From Deltaproteobacteria bacterium (GTDB lineage Bacteria > Desulfobacterota > Syntrophia > Syntrophales > UBA5619), in assembly GCA_021817825.1 (NCBI GenBank), contig JAKAFS010000003.1, positions 22,302-86,301 on the forward strand: a DNA stretch of 64,000 nt, read 5' to 3'. The notes beneath the pieces were generated by a model. The model saw only the letters and a program-made list of their open reading frames with translations. It was not told the DNA's origin and made no database searches. Positions 6,846 to 14,899 of this stretch are shown here, one piece after another. A program made the position numbers and the translations under genes. Within the stretch, counting starts at the first letter, position 1; every line of letters begins with the position of its first letter.

Positions 6846-7580
6846 TTACCCATTTTCTTTTACAGACACTTGAACAGCACCGCCTTTACGAAACTTTTCT
6901 TCCTTCAGTTTCTTGTAATAAGAGCGATACAATTGAATGGCCGCCAGCGGATTATGGCCCGTGACCCTGTCCTTGGCGACCAGAACGGTACACAGGGCTT
7001 CCGAATATCGCATCATCAGCGAATCATGCCCTACGCACAATCCCAGCAGGATGTTGAAATCGGTTTTTGCCTCATTGAGAACTTTTGCCTGGGCAATGGG
7101 ACTGCACATGGATTCATAACGACCGGGGTTACACTTTTGTTCTTCCTTTACTCCAAGATATTCCTTCGAGGTTCGCCCCACCTTGCACATCACCGAGGCG
7201 ACCTCAAATCCCTGTTCCTTAAGAATATCCGACACGATTTTCGCTTCATGTCTCAAGCCTCCGCAAAAGGCAAGCCCCAACCGCTTGTAGCCCATCTTGT
7301 GCGCCAATTCTATGGTTTCCTGGAATCCGGGCTTTACGGCATATTGTACATGGGGATTGTCCTTCCCCCTATTGACATAACACTCACCTTCCTGAATCGT
7401 TGCGTTGAGGGCAAACTGATGAATATCCGGCCGTTTATACTCTTCAATCGCATTTTCGACAGCGCCGCTCATGTTCAGCGTTGGGCAATAGCCAGGTCCC
7501 TGCCCGTCCTCATTTCGACAAATGGTCTTTTCAATGGTACAGTCCGCGCAACGGGGAAGCTTGTCTTTTTGATTTTCCAT
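6846..7580 (-). CDS. DUF1847 protein, cysteine-rich putative metal-binding (second copy)
   Basis: A 244-residue paralogue of the protein at 4148. It has the same scheme: N-terminal Cys11, Cys14, Cys21 and Cys32, the GLAFCGGLRHEA segment, MCKVGRTSKEYLG, and LLGLCVGHDSLM followed by VAKDRVTGHNPLAAIQ, which is almost identical to the first copy's C-terminal text. ATG 7580 is chosen because AAAGGA stands five bases upstream; ATG 7586 has no room for a ribosome site. Two copies within 3 kb suggest either neofunctionalisation or a two-protein system. The function of the family is unknown. Confidence 0.8.
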   Translation of the reverse strand: MENQKDKLPRCADCTIEKTICRNEDGQGPGYCPTLNMSGAVENAIEEYKRPDIHQFALNATIQEGECYVNRGKDNPHVQYAVKPGFQETIELAHKMGYKRLGLAFCGGLRHEAKIVSDILKEQGFEVASVMCKVGRTSKEYLGVKEEQKCNPGRYESMCSPIAQAKVLNEAKTDFNILLGLCVGHDSLMMRYSEALCTVLVAKDRVTGHNPLAAIQLYRSYYKKLKEEKFRKGGAVQVSVKENG

Positions 7581-7581
7581 T

Positions 7582-7827
7582 TTCATCCTTTCGCTACATC
7601 CTCGGCTAATGAAATCTGCTCTATCCGACAGAGTGCAAACACCACCGCCGTGGTGGCCGTCATGCATCCCTCGTAAACACCGAACGCATCATTGCCGTTC
7701 AGCACCGTCGCCTTGACCGGGAGCGCCACCCGCAAGCCCCGCCTAATAGGCGGGGATAAGGGGTGCAGTCAACAGATTTTTCCTTAACGGGAAGCCCCGC
7801 CCTGTGGGCGGGAAGCTTCACTTTCAT
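7582..7827 (-). pseudogene. Gene start interrupted by a small hairpin-flanked insertion
   Basis: On the minus strand ATGAAAGTGAAG (from 7827) codes MKVK, as at the start of the MBL gene. About 95 bases later the text resumes as VKATVLNGNDAFG, matching the MBL protein's MKVKATVLVDNYAFG, then diverges and stops just before the DUF1847 start. Between the two parts are hairpins CCCCGCCTAATAGGCGGGG (7737-7755) and CCCGCCC-TGT-GGGCGGG (7796-7812), both followed by the same GGCGGGGCTT text on the minus strand. This looks like a coding start disrupted by a small palindrome-flanked element. The rest of the original gene is gone. Confidence 0.45.
7737..7812. mobile_element. Pair of GC-rich hairpins, possible palindrome-associated mini-element
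   Basis: Two strong hairpins, 40 bases apart, bracket a short AT-richer core (CAACAGATTTTTCC). Subterminal palindromes of this look occur at the ends of IS200/IS605-type elements and their non-autonomous derivatives. No TnpA or TnpB frame is present. An alternative is a pair of REP-like hairpins. Confidence 0.35.
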
Positions 7828-8099
7828 ATTCTTCATTCCCTCAAGATACGGGACCCCTCCTGTGGGTCGGCATTTTCAACCCGGTAGCATCGTCGGAACC
7901 GCCAACGAAGGGGTGGCGTTGTTCCATGCCGGACAAGGCTTCCGCAATCGGCCGCCGATCGTCGAAGGTCCTTTTGAGTTCGAGCGTCAACTTCAGGGCA
8001 TCCCGAAGCACTGTCGGCATTTCACCCAGCCGGGTAAATAATGCATGACCTTCCATCTGCAATCCTTTCAAAAAACACCCCATGGACGACTTCCTGATA

Positions 8100-8975
8100 T
8101 CATCCCCGGACGGTTCCAGACCCACCGATTTCCGTGTCGATCGCCAGGGTCTTCCGGTTCTCTCGTCCCAACCCAAGAGCCGGTAGTACTGCCTGACCAT
8201 CTCCTCCAAATACAGTTTGCCCACCCGGCCCTTGTCCGACCAGTTGACGGGGGAACCGCGGATGAGGCTGCGGTTTGCCCATGGACCAGGCATGACCGGC
8301 GGCACTGATCTCGTTGGACCAAGCCTGGTCAGAGGTGCTGATCTCGTCTTCAAGGTCCGCAAAAGCCTTGGTGAAGTGGGTGGCGATCGCCTTTCCGGCC
8401 CTCTCGGCATCCCTGTTTTCAATACACTTGAAGATCTTGTCATGCTCCTGTGTGGATTTGTCGATCCGGCGAGGGATATAGAGGGTCTTCAGGATGAAGC
8501 GGTTGGTATGGGCATGGATGTTTTCCAGGATCCTGATCAGCCACACATTTTCTGAAGCGCGGAAGATGAGGGAGTGGAATTCACCGTTGGCCCTGATATA
8601 GTTATCGACATCCTTCTTCTTGGCCAGTGCCCGCATATCCTCGCAAAGCCTGCGGAGCTCCTCGATCTTCTCGGGGTCGTTCACGATCAGGGGGGTAGCC
8701 AGACGGCCCGCCAGGCTATCGAGGTTGATCATGATCGTGTAGGCCTCCTCTACGTCACGCAGCGAGATGGAGGTGACAACGAACCCCTTGTTGCGGTTGG
8801 AATTGATGAACCCTTCCGATTCCAGATGCCGCAATGCCTCCCGGATCGGCGTCCGGCTCACATTCCAGCGTTTGCACAGCATCGGCTCCGACAGTTTCAT
8901 CCCCGGGGGAAAATCCCGGCTGACAATCTCACCCCGGATGGCGTCACATAGATCTTTCAGTGCCACTTTACCCAT
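8100..8975 (-). CDS. GntR-family transcriptional regulator (FCD subfamily) with an aberrant C-terminal tail
   Basis: Residues 1-70 form a GntR winged helix (RWNVSRTPIREALRHLESEGF is split here as RWNVSRTPIR and EALRHLESEG), and residues about 80-220 form an all-helical FCD ligand domain with EFHSLIFRAS and the closing His region THFTKAFADL. Such regulators respond to small organic acids. The normal protein would end near residue 225; here about 65 further residues of low-complexity, frame-shifted text follow, running through the aldehyde oxidoreductase remnant at 8144-8260. The DNA-binding and sensor domains look intact, so the protein may still work. No clear target operon adjoins it. Confidence 0.75.
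   Translation of the reverse strand: MGKVALKDLCDAIRGEIVSRDFPPGMKLSEPMLCKRWNVSRTPIREALRHLESEGFINSNRNKGFVVTSISLRDVEEAYTIMINLDSLAGRLATPLIVNDPEKIEELRRLCEDMRALAKKKDVDNYIRANGEFHSLIFRASENVWLIRILENIHAHTNRFILKTLYIPRRIDKSTQEHDKIFKCIENRDAERAGKAIATHFTKAFADLEDEISTSDQAWSNEISAAGHAWSMGKPQPHPRFPRQLVGQGPGGQTVFGGDGQAVLPALGLGRENRKTLAIDTEIGGSGTVRG
8144..8260 (-). pseudogene. C-terminal remnant of an aldehyde:ferredoxin oxidoreductase
   Basis: In another minus-strand frame the DNA reads LYLEEMVRQYYRLLGWDERTGRP and then a degraded LGLE-like end. The text 'EEM-x3-YY-x-L-x-GWD-x3-G-x-P' is the near-terminal signature of tungsten aldehyde oxidoreductases. Only this piece is left; it is fused out of frame to the end of the GntR gene, so a deletion probably removed the rest. 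It matters because AorA- and AorC-like partners remain at 26606-28454. Confidence 0.5.
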
Positions 8976-9083
8976 CCCTCATGCACCTGAGATAGAATCC
9001 TGAAGTGCCTGGAGCCTGCAACCGCACCGACACCACAGGGGACAGGGAGCAGTGCTTGTCGGAGGAACGGAACGCCTTCACCT

Positions 9084-9629
9084 TCAAAACGTGAAGACCA
9101 CGGCCGCCAGGACCGTCGTGTAGCCGCCGTTCTTCACGATGCTGGACTGGGTCACATTCCTCGTGCCGACGATCTTGCCGCTGATCCGGAAGATCTCCTT
9201 CTTTTCGTCCCAGCTCTCGTCCACGTTGAAATCGATGCCGAGCGTCGAGGCCAGCATGGCGGCCGCGAGATCTTCCGCATAGTCCCCTGCCTGTTGTCCG
9301 GTCTGGCCGAAGGCGTGATGTTCGCTGATATAGCCATAAGCCTCCTTGTCCGCCGGAACGGCGCAGCCGACCGAGGCGGCCAGAAGCCGTCCCGGCTCGT
9401 CGCTGGCACAACGACTCATGACGCAAAAGGTGATCGCGCCGGGCCGGATCTGCCGGATCCCCTCCGCCCGGGAGATGCGCCGGCAGCCCGGGGGCAGGAT
9501 GCTCGACACCTGCACCAGATTGCACTTCTCGATACCCGCATCCCGGAGCGCCAATTCGAAGGAGTGGAGCGCCACCCGGTGCCTGCCCACCCCCTTGGTC
9601 ACAAACATCCCCTTGGGAACAAAACCCAT
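9084..9629 (-). CDS. pdaD: Pyruvoyl-dependent arginine decarboxylase
   Basis: A 181-residue protein of the PvlArgDC family, which makes agmatine from arginine for polyamine synthesis or acid resistance. It is made as a proenzyme that self-cleaves at a Ser-Ser bond to form the pyruvoyl group; VSSILPPG near residue 42 is that site. Other family text is [10 protein letters not shown] at the start, FCVMSRCAS, and the long [16 protein letters not shown] 9629 has GGGGGAG just upstream; an upstream in-frame start at 9668 would overlap the next gene's end. It lies behind the Mrp-NifX gene on the same strand with 22 bases between. Confidence 0.9.
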   Translation of the reverse strand: MGFVPKGMFVTKGVGRHRVALHSFELALRDAGIEKCNLVQVSSILPPGCRRISRAEGIRQIRPGAITFCVMSRCASDEPGRLLAASVGCAVPADKEAYGYISEHHAFGQTGQQAGDYAEDLAAAMLASTLGIDFNVDESWDEKKEIFRISGKIVGTRNVTQSSIVKNGGYTTVLAAVVFTF

Positions 9630-9651
9630 GACTCCCCCGGTCCCTTCCCGA

Positions 9652-10926
9652 TCAGTGATCGCAAACATTGGCGCCCGTCGTCAACTCGCCGCGGAGATAG
9701 TCGGCCACCACCTTTTCCGGGGCCTCAGAGGCGGCGCCGGTGACCACGTGAATGCCCTTGCCGACAAACAGTTCTTGCGCCCGCGATCCCATGCCGCCGG
9801 CGATGATGAGTTCAGCCCCCTGCTCCTGCAGCCAGGTGGGCAAGAGCCCCGGTTCATGGGGCGGGGGAGTGACCAGCGTGGTTTCCAGGATGGCCTTCTT
9901 GTCCGCATCCACATCATAGAGGGCGAACTGTTCGCAATGGCCGAAGTGCTGGCATAAAGAGCCGGCCGCCATGGGAACGGCGATCTTCAGTGTCTTCATC
10001 TCTTTCTCCTTGCTAGGTTGTGGCAGCGGGGCAATCCGGCTTGTCTCGGGTTTGGTTTGCTCCTGCAACTGCAAAACGGGCTGGATCGCCCGGATGAAGG
10101 CCTGGGCGGCCTCCGTCTCCCGGTTAAAATAGACGAAGGGCTTTCCCGCATCGGAGCCACCGACGATCTGCGGTTCGATGGGAATGCGGCCCAGGAACGG
10201 CACGCCCATCTGACGGGCCATGGCCTCGCCGCCGCCGCTCTTGAAAATCTCGACCATTTTCCCGCAGTGCGGACAGACCAGGCCGCTCATGTTTTCGATC
10301 ACGCCCAGAACGGGGATGTGGAGCTGCTTGCAGAAATTGATGGACTTGCGCACATCGTGGAGGGAAAGATCCTGAGGCGTCGTGACGATCACGGCGCCGT
10401 CGCTTTCGGGAATGAGCTGCGCCACGGAAAGGGGCTCGTCTCCCGTGCCGGGGGGAAAATCGACGACCAGGTAGTCCAGCTCCCCCCACTCTACCTCCGT
10501 CAGGAGCTGTTTGATGACCCCCATCTTCATGGGGCCTCTCCAGATCACCGCCTCATCCGAAGCTCCGAGGGCGAAGCCGAGGGAAACGACCTTGATCCCT
10601 CCGGCCGCTTCCAGAGGCATGATCCCACCCCCATCTGCGGATTTGAGCAGCTCCCCCTTCAGATTGAGAAGGGTGGGAACGCTGGGACCGTGAAAATCGA
10701 CGTCCAGCAGGCCGACCTCCATGCCCTCCATGCCGAGGGCGACGGCAAGATTCACCGCCACGGTGCTTTTCCCCACGCCGCCCTTCCCCGAAAGAACGAG
10801 AATCTTGTGTTTGATATCGGACATGCGCCGAACAAGCGCTTCATCCTCCGTGAACATCTTGAGTTTGTCATCGGCCTTGACGCCGCCGGCCGTTCCGCAA
10901 CCGCTCTTCTTTTCACCGCACTTCAT
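9652..10926 (-). CDS. Mrp/NBP35 P-loop ATPase fused to a NifX-type domain
   Basis: A 424-residue fusion. The first 290 residues are an Mrp-type ATPase: short Cys-containing start, [12 protein letters not shown] Walker [20 protein letters not shown], and the bridging CPHC motif used to hold a [4Fe-4S] cluster at the dimer interface. After a linker, [10 protein letters not shown] begins a NifX/NifB-like domain with [10 protein letters not shown] and [11 protein letters not shown]. Mrp proteins carry and deliver Fe-S clusters; NifX-family domains bind metal-sulfur clusters. The fusion suggests that one protein both handles and receives a cluster, as in the separate Mrp and ORP proteins of Desulfovibrio. 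ATG 10926 gives an Mrp-length start; frames upstream are unlike the family. Confidence 0.88.
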   Translation of the reverse strand: MKCGEKKSGCGTAGGVKADDKLKMFTEDEALVRRMSDIKHKILVLSGKGGVGKSTVAVNLAVALGMEGMEVGLLDVDFHGPSVPTLLNLKGELLKSADGGGIMPLEAAGGIKVVSLGFALGASDEAVIWRGPMKMGVIKQLLTEVEWGELDYLVVDFPPGTGDEPLSVAQLIPESDGAVIVTTPQDLSLHDVRKSINFCKQLHIPVLGVIENMSGLVCPHCGKMVEIFKSGGGEAMARQMGVPFLGRIPIEPQIVGGSDAGKPFVYFNRETEAAQAFIRAIQPVLQLQEQTKPETSRIAPLPQPSKEKEMKTLKIAVPMAAGSLCQHFGHCEQFALYDVDADKKAILETTLVTPPPHEPGLLPTWLQEQGAELIIAGGMGSRAQELFVGKGIHVVTGAASEAPEKVVADYLRGELTTGANVCDH

Positions 10927-11129
10927 CACTCTTCTAAGACCTCCGCAGTTTCTTATGGTAATTGATCCACCGCCGATCACCGGCACCCTTAAATACGCCG
11001 CGATCGTGGCAGAATACTCTCGTACCACCAGGGCAATAATCATAATCCATGCCAGGGGCGACTTATCGGCCTATATAAACAATCTTTAATCAATATGAAC
11101 AGATGAGGGGGAAGTGATTTCGACAGGCG

Positions 11130-11161
11130 GAATAGAAGTAGCATTTCTGCTACTCCTATTC
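11130..11161. promoter_or_regulatory. 32-bp inverted repeat in a 620-bp gap
   Basis: GAATAGAAGTAGC and GCTACTCCTATTC are complementary over 13 positions with one mismatch around a six-base spacer. It is followed by a T-rich stretch (CTTCTTTTATC), so it may be a weak terminator, or an operator ahead of the Mrp-NifX gene. The rest of the gap 10927-11546 holds only the frame listed next. Confidence 0.4.
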
Positions 11162-11248
11162 CCTTCTTTTATCGCATAAACGCAATCGATAGGGCAAGGG
11201 CACACTTGCACTTTTTAGACTCGACAGACCAATGCCGGACGATGTTTT

Positions 11249-11458
11249 TCAGCGGATACTGCCGTCAACACCGGTATTGAGAATCGCCAGCACAATTTTC
11301 AGATCAAAACCTAACCGTTTGGGCGCCTCCCGAAACGAGATGTGACAGGTCCTGGCAGCAGACGCAGAATTCCGTTTCCCTATATTCACTTCTCCGATGC
11401 TCACAACGATATTGCCCTCTCGGCCATAAGTTCCCCCTTCGTTAGGAGAGATTATAAC
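11249..11458 (-). pseudogene. Unrecognised open frame without ATG
   Basis: About 69 codons open between a TGA and a TGA, reading EVIISPNEGGTYG..., then CHISFREAPKRLGFDLKIV. A GTG within it could start a 51-residue peptide but has only a poor ribosome site. Composition looks coding, so a gene remnant is likely; I do not recognise the family. Confidence 0.25.
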
Positions 11459-11546
11459 CTCTCAATAGGACATTTCAACTTTTGCCTTTAGGACATTCTC
11501 GTTTTGGCGAGACAGACGAATCTGAATGGTATCGACTAAAACGTTC

Positions 11547-13160
11547 TCATGATTTCCACGACGGCTCTTCGCCGAAGAGGAGCAGCGGTTTTTTCATGTT
11601 TGCCAGGGCATTGACGATCAATTCGACAAGACCACCGTAATAGAGACGGCTACGCTCCTCCGCATGATAGTAGTTGAGGATATCCCGAATGGCGCCTTTG
11701 CAGTTGGAGCAGGGGGCACAGACATATTTCGGGGTCTCCCGGGGTTCGCCTTGAAACGCACTCAGAATTTGAAGGAACTTCTTACGACTGCTGACCAGAT
11801 TTCTCCATTCCGCAAAATTATAACCTGACATGATGGCAAAACCCGAGCCGCCGCCGCAGCAGTAATTTTCCACCCCGTGGGGCGTCATTTCCCGGAATCC
11901 CGGGGCAATCTTTCGCAAGATGCGCCTTTGAGGTTCCACGATTCCCATGGACCGTACCATGTTGCAGGGATCATGCAAGGTAACGGGGAAATTATTTCTG
12001 CGGGGATCGAATTGTAGTTTCCCGTTTAAAACGATGTCCTCCAGAGTGACCATGGCCGATTCACGTGGGACATTCAGCTCTCCCGTCAACAGTCGGTCTG
12101 CAATAACGGTCAGCGCCTTGTGTGCGTGACCGCATTCACCCATGACTATCTTCTTAACCTTCAGTCTTCGGGCGATGTCCGCATGGCTGACGGCAACTCG
12201 TGAAAATTGCACATCATCATACCATAAACCATAGTTGACCGCATCGTAACCGGTGGTTTCTGAAGATAAGGTCCACGAAATACCGGCGGCCTGAAAAATT
12301 ATGGCAAAGGCCCCGACATTTTCCGGCCAGGAAAGAATCTCACCGGCATTGTGGATCAGCAGGATGTCCGCACCTTCGACATCCCAGGGGATTTCTACTT
12401 TATAGCCCGTAATCTCTTCCATTTCTTCCTGGATGAACTCAATACTGTCCTTTGCGCCAAGCTGGTTCATACCGGTGGAAGAGCCGATCCGGAGTTGTTG
12501 GACGGAGCCCTTTTCATGGAGCTCTTTGGGGGCTATGCCCATCTCTTGGGAGAAGAGCTTGCGGATTTCGTGCGTGATCAAGCCATTGTCCACGCCGATT
12601 GGGCAAACCATGGCGCAGCGTCGGCAAAGTGTGCAACGATAGGATAGTTCGACAAGACGTACGATCGTCGTCCAATTCAGATCGATATCACCGGTCAGTT
12701 TGGCAGAGATTTTTCCACCCGGCCTGAGATATTTGTTGTAAATCCGACGCAGGACTTCGGCACGAAAAATGGGTCGGTAGATCTCCTTCCGGCCGCTCAT
12801 TTCATAGACGGGACAGGCAATAGAGCAGGTCTGGCATTTGGCGCAGTGTTCCATGGAGAGTAAAAGCGGCTGCAGGAAGGTCCAGTTGTTTTCCTTCTCA
12901 AAAAGTTTTTTCAGACCCGAGAGAAACTGACGAACCAGTGCTTCCTCCTCCTCCTTACTCGCTGGCTTGGGAATGCCGATAGCCACCGTGTCGTCCAGGG
13001 ATGTCTCAATGTTCTTGACCTTTTCCGGTTTCAGAGGGGGAATCGTTGCCTGATTGAAATCCTCATATGGAGGAGGTAACGGTGAAAGATCCCCGGACTC
13101 AATGTGGCACAGGCGGTCAAATGGTTTTGCCATGTCGGAGGGTTTCAAGGATTTGCTCAT
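11547..13160 (-). CDS. HdrD/DsrK-like Fe-S oxidoreductase
   Basis: A 537-residue cytoplasmic Fe-S protein. Two 4Fe-4S motifs stand at Cys106-109-112-116 (CAKCQTCSIACP) and Cys176-179-182-186 (CTLCRRCAMVCP). The second half has the CCG-type cluster ligands of heterodisulfide reductases: HDPCN, ENYCCGGGSG and CAPCSNC. This is the architecture of DsrK, TmcB and HmeD, which exchange electrons with a membrane cytochrome b partner and reduce or oxidise DsrC-like disulfides. Its gene overlaps the membrane subunit gene by 4 bases and a DsrC-like protein is encoded at the head of the same operon, so a quinone-linked DsrC-dependent complex is the best reading. Confidence 0.85.
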   Translation of the reverse strand: MSKSLKPSDMAKPFDRLCHIESGDLSPLPPPYEDFNQATIPPLKPEKVKNIETSLDDTVAIGIPKPASKEEEEALVRQFLSGLKKLFEKENNWTFLQPLLLSMEHCAKCQTCSIACPVYEMSGRKEIYRPIFRAEVLRRIYNKYLRPGGKISAKLTGDIDLNWTTIVRLVELSYRCTLCRRCAMVCPIGVDNGLITHEIRKLFSQEMGIAPKELHEKGSVQQLRIGSSTGMNQLGAKDSIEFIQEEMEEITGYKVEIPWDVEGADILLIHNAGEILSWPENVGAFAIIFQAAGISWTLSSETTGYDAVNYGLWYDDVQFSRVAVSHADIARRLKVKKIVMGECGHAHKALTVIADRLLTGELNVPRESAMVTLEDIVLNGKLQFDPRRNNFPVTLHDPCNMVRSMGIVEPQRRILRKIAPGFREMTPHGVENYCCGGGSGFAIMSGYNFAEWRNLVSSRKKFLQILSAFQGEPRETPKYVCAPCSNCKGAIRDILNYYHAEERSRLYYGGLVELIVNALANMKKPLLLFGEEPSWKS

Positions 13161-14101
13161 TTCATCTCCTTAGGTACCGAAGACGAAATGTTGAGCCAAG
13201 ATTTCCGTCCATCCGCTTCAACATGTTTTGCCTTCCAGGTAGGTTTGAGTTCAAGACTTTTCAAAATGGCGGCTTCGATCGCTCCGCCCCGCCGGTTCGG
13301 GGCGTCGTCCCATTTGACATTGTGATAGAGGAAATACTTCATGAACATATGAGACATATGCGTCAGGGGAACGTAGGCGACCAGAAGCGAGGCCAGAACG
13401 ATGGCCACCCCTCCGCAGAAGGTTTGACCCGGAACATATGAATTCAAAGACCCTCCACCGGTCAACAGGCCAAAGACATAGGCCTTTGCGCCTTGTAGCA
13501 GCGGATCGACAAACAGGCATGTGAGGAAAGCGAACAGAAAGAAAAGCAAGATGAACAGGATGTTGAAATAATCCATGAAAGAGGAATATTCCCTCAATTC
13601 CGGATCAACCAGCCGACGACAGTGAGTTCCCACGCTGCCAATAACCCCCAGGATCAGACCGATCCACCCCGTAAAAACGATGAGGCCGTCCAACAGGGTT
13701 CTGATGGCACCAACCGCTGGCGCTGTGTCTCCTGCCCACAGGACGAAAAGGGCGTGGAGGATCAGCATGGCAAAGGTGGCGATCATCAGATACAACCCGA
13801 AATGGAAGGGGAAGGAAACCCGCCACAGGCTCCTATTTTCTTTCCGTAATCCCCGAAGGAACAAAATCTCTGGTACCATGTACTTCAGTTCATTAAACAA
13901 TGACCCACTCTGTTTCTTTTCCCACCAATTCAAATCCTCCATATAGGAGCCGCCATGGACCAGCTTGTCAGTTGTCTCATGCTGGACGGGGTAGATCTCC
14001 CAGCGGACATGCATGGGAAGGGTCAGTTGCCTATAAACCCGGTAACTGGTAGCAAGGATGAACACAAAAATGCAAAGATAAGATAACGTATAAAATCCCA
14101 T
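13157..14101 (-). CDS. Membrane cytochrome b-like subunit (DsrM/TmcC/NarI type)
   Basis: A 314-residue membrane protein with about six hydrophobic helices: one at the N-terminus (FYTLSYLCIFVFILA), then from residue about 100 on. Conserved His residues in FPFHFGLYL, LILHALFV, VGTHCRRL and LTHMSHMF can ligate two b-type haems. DsrM and TmcC share the long soluble loop between the first and second helix that is seen here. It would pass electrons between menaquinone and the HdrD-like partner encoded immediately downstream. No separate cytochrome c subunit (DsrJ or TmcA) is found nearby. Confidence 0.82.
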   Translation of the reverse strand: MGFYTLSYLCIFVFILATSYRVYRQLTLPMHVRWEIYPVQHETTDKLVHGGSYMEDLNWWEKKQSGSLFNELKYMVPEILFLRGLRKENRSLWRVSFPFHFGLYLMIATFAMLILHALFVLWAGDTAPAVGAIRTLLDGLIVFTGWIGLILGVIGSVGTHCRRLVDPELREYSSFMDYFNILFILLFFLFAFLTCLFVDPLLQGAKAYVFGLLTGGGSLNSYVPGQTFCGGVAIVLASLLVAYVPLTHMSHMFMKYFLYHNVKWDDAPNRRGGAIEAAILKSLELKPTWKAKHVEADGRKSWLNISSSVPKEMK

Positions 14102-14117
14102 GGTCCGGTTCCTTTAA

Positions 14118-14324
14118 TTAAGTGAGCGTGTGGACGAGGTTCAGTGTTTCTTCCGGGGAGATGGGTTTTGAAACGAACCCTTCCAGGGCCGGTATCTGAT
14201 GGCGGGAAGACATGAAATTTCTGAAGTCCTCGGAGATTCCGGTGACAATGATGACCGGAATATATTTCCAGTGGTTGTCCGTTTTGAGCTCACGGAAAAA
14301 TTTGACTCCCGATTTCTCCGGCAT
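14118..14324 (-). pseudogene. C-terminal half of a CheY-like receiver domain
   Basis: Sixty-eight residues that begin at MPEKSGVKFFREL, the segment right after the phospho-acceptor Asp in receiver domains, continue with IPVIIVTGI and end with the conserved Lys in EGFVSKPISPEE. The first half, including the acidic pocket and the Asp, is missing. It is in the same frame as the DsrC-like gene, separated only by its TGA and five codons, so a deletion has probably joined two genes. It cannot be phosphorylated as it stands. Confidence 0.7.
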
Positions 14325-14339
14325 TTCGTTATAATGAAA

Positions 14340-14666
14340 TCATCCCAACACCCACCACGGCGGTTGAGACAGACCCGCCATCTTGCATGCGCCTTTCGCC
14401 AGACCCGTGGGGAACAGTTCGGAGAGTTTCTTCCTGTCGATTCCGTTGTCCTTGAAAACCCTGCCGGCCATGGGGGGGATGCCAAACTGCTGAAAATAAT
14501 TCCTCAGATAATTGATGATCTTCCAGTGTTGTTCCGTCAGTGTGCATTCAATGTCCAAGGTGTATGCGTAGGCCTGGGCAAACTCTTCACTCCATTTATC
14601 CAACTCTTGCAAAAACCCATCCTCATCCACCTCATACGTTTTTCCCGCCAGTTCGATCTGCGGCAT
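14340..14666 (-). CDS. DsrC/TusE-family protein with an altered C-terminus
   Basis: A 108-residue DsrC-like protein: EVDEDGFLQELDKWSEEFA at the start, the helix ECTLTEQHWKIINYLR, and FPTGLAKGACKMAGL near the end. DsrC carries sulfur on two cysteines of a flexible arm; the inner one is present (GACKMAG) but the usual end PKPTGCV is replaced by SQPPWWVLG, so the terminal reactive cysteine is absent. The change sits exactly where the frame runs into the receiver fragment, which points to a deletion junction rather than a natural one-cysteine paralogue, but the latter is possible. It heads the operon with the membrane module. GGAGG precedes the ATG. Confidence 0.82.
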   Translation of the reverse strand: MPQIELAGKTYEVDEDGFLQELDKWSEEFAQAYAYTLDIECTLTEQHWKIINYLRNYFQQFGIPPMAGRVFKDNGIDRKKLSELFPTGLAKGACKMAGLSQPPWWVLG

Positions 14667-14778
14667 GTTGTAAACCTCCTTCTATACAGTCAATAAGACT
14701 TTTAAAAACGCCTAGCTACCGAGTTGACGACCATAACTTTAGCTAAGGACGGGAAACGGTATTTTTAGTCTATCATGC

Positions 14779-14827
14779 TAGCTTATTTTAGGTTAGCTTA
14801 TTTTAGGTTTTCATTACCATATTAGCA
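14779..14827. promoter_or_regulatory. Promoter region of the DsrC-like operon: tandem 15-mer and a MarR-like palindrome
   Basis: TAGCTTATTTTAGGT is repeated twice head to tail at 14779-14808. Just beyond stands TACCATATTAGCA (14815-14827), a 13-mer found again at 19552-19564, which opens the inverted repeat ATTAG-CAAGCTT-CTAAT. The stretch is much richer in A/T than its neighbours and lies 110-170 bases before the DsrC-like start. Binding by the MarR protein encoded at 52288 is a guess. Confidence 0.4.
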
Positions 14828-14899
14828 AGCTTCTAATAGAAAAAAAATGGTATGTCAATGACCTCAAGTCAGACAGTCGGACGCTGACCAAGTGATGTG

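Noticed and set aside
10018-10965. 315-codon plus-strand frame opposite the Mrp-NifX gene
   Set aside because: Antisense shadow of a strongly conserved gene; no recognisable domain and no ribosome site.
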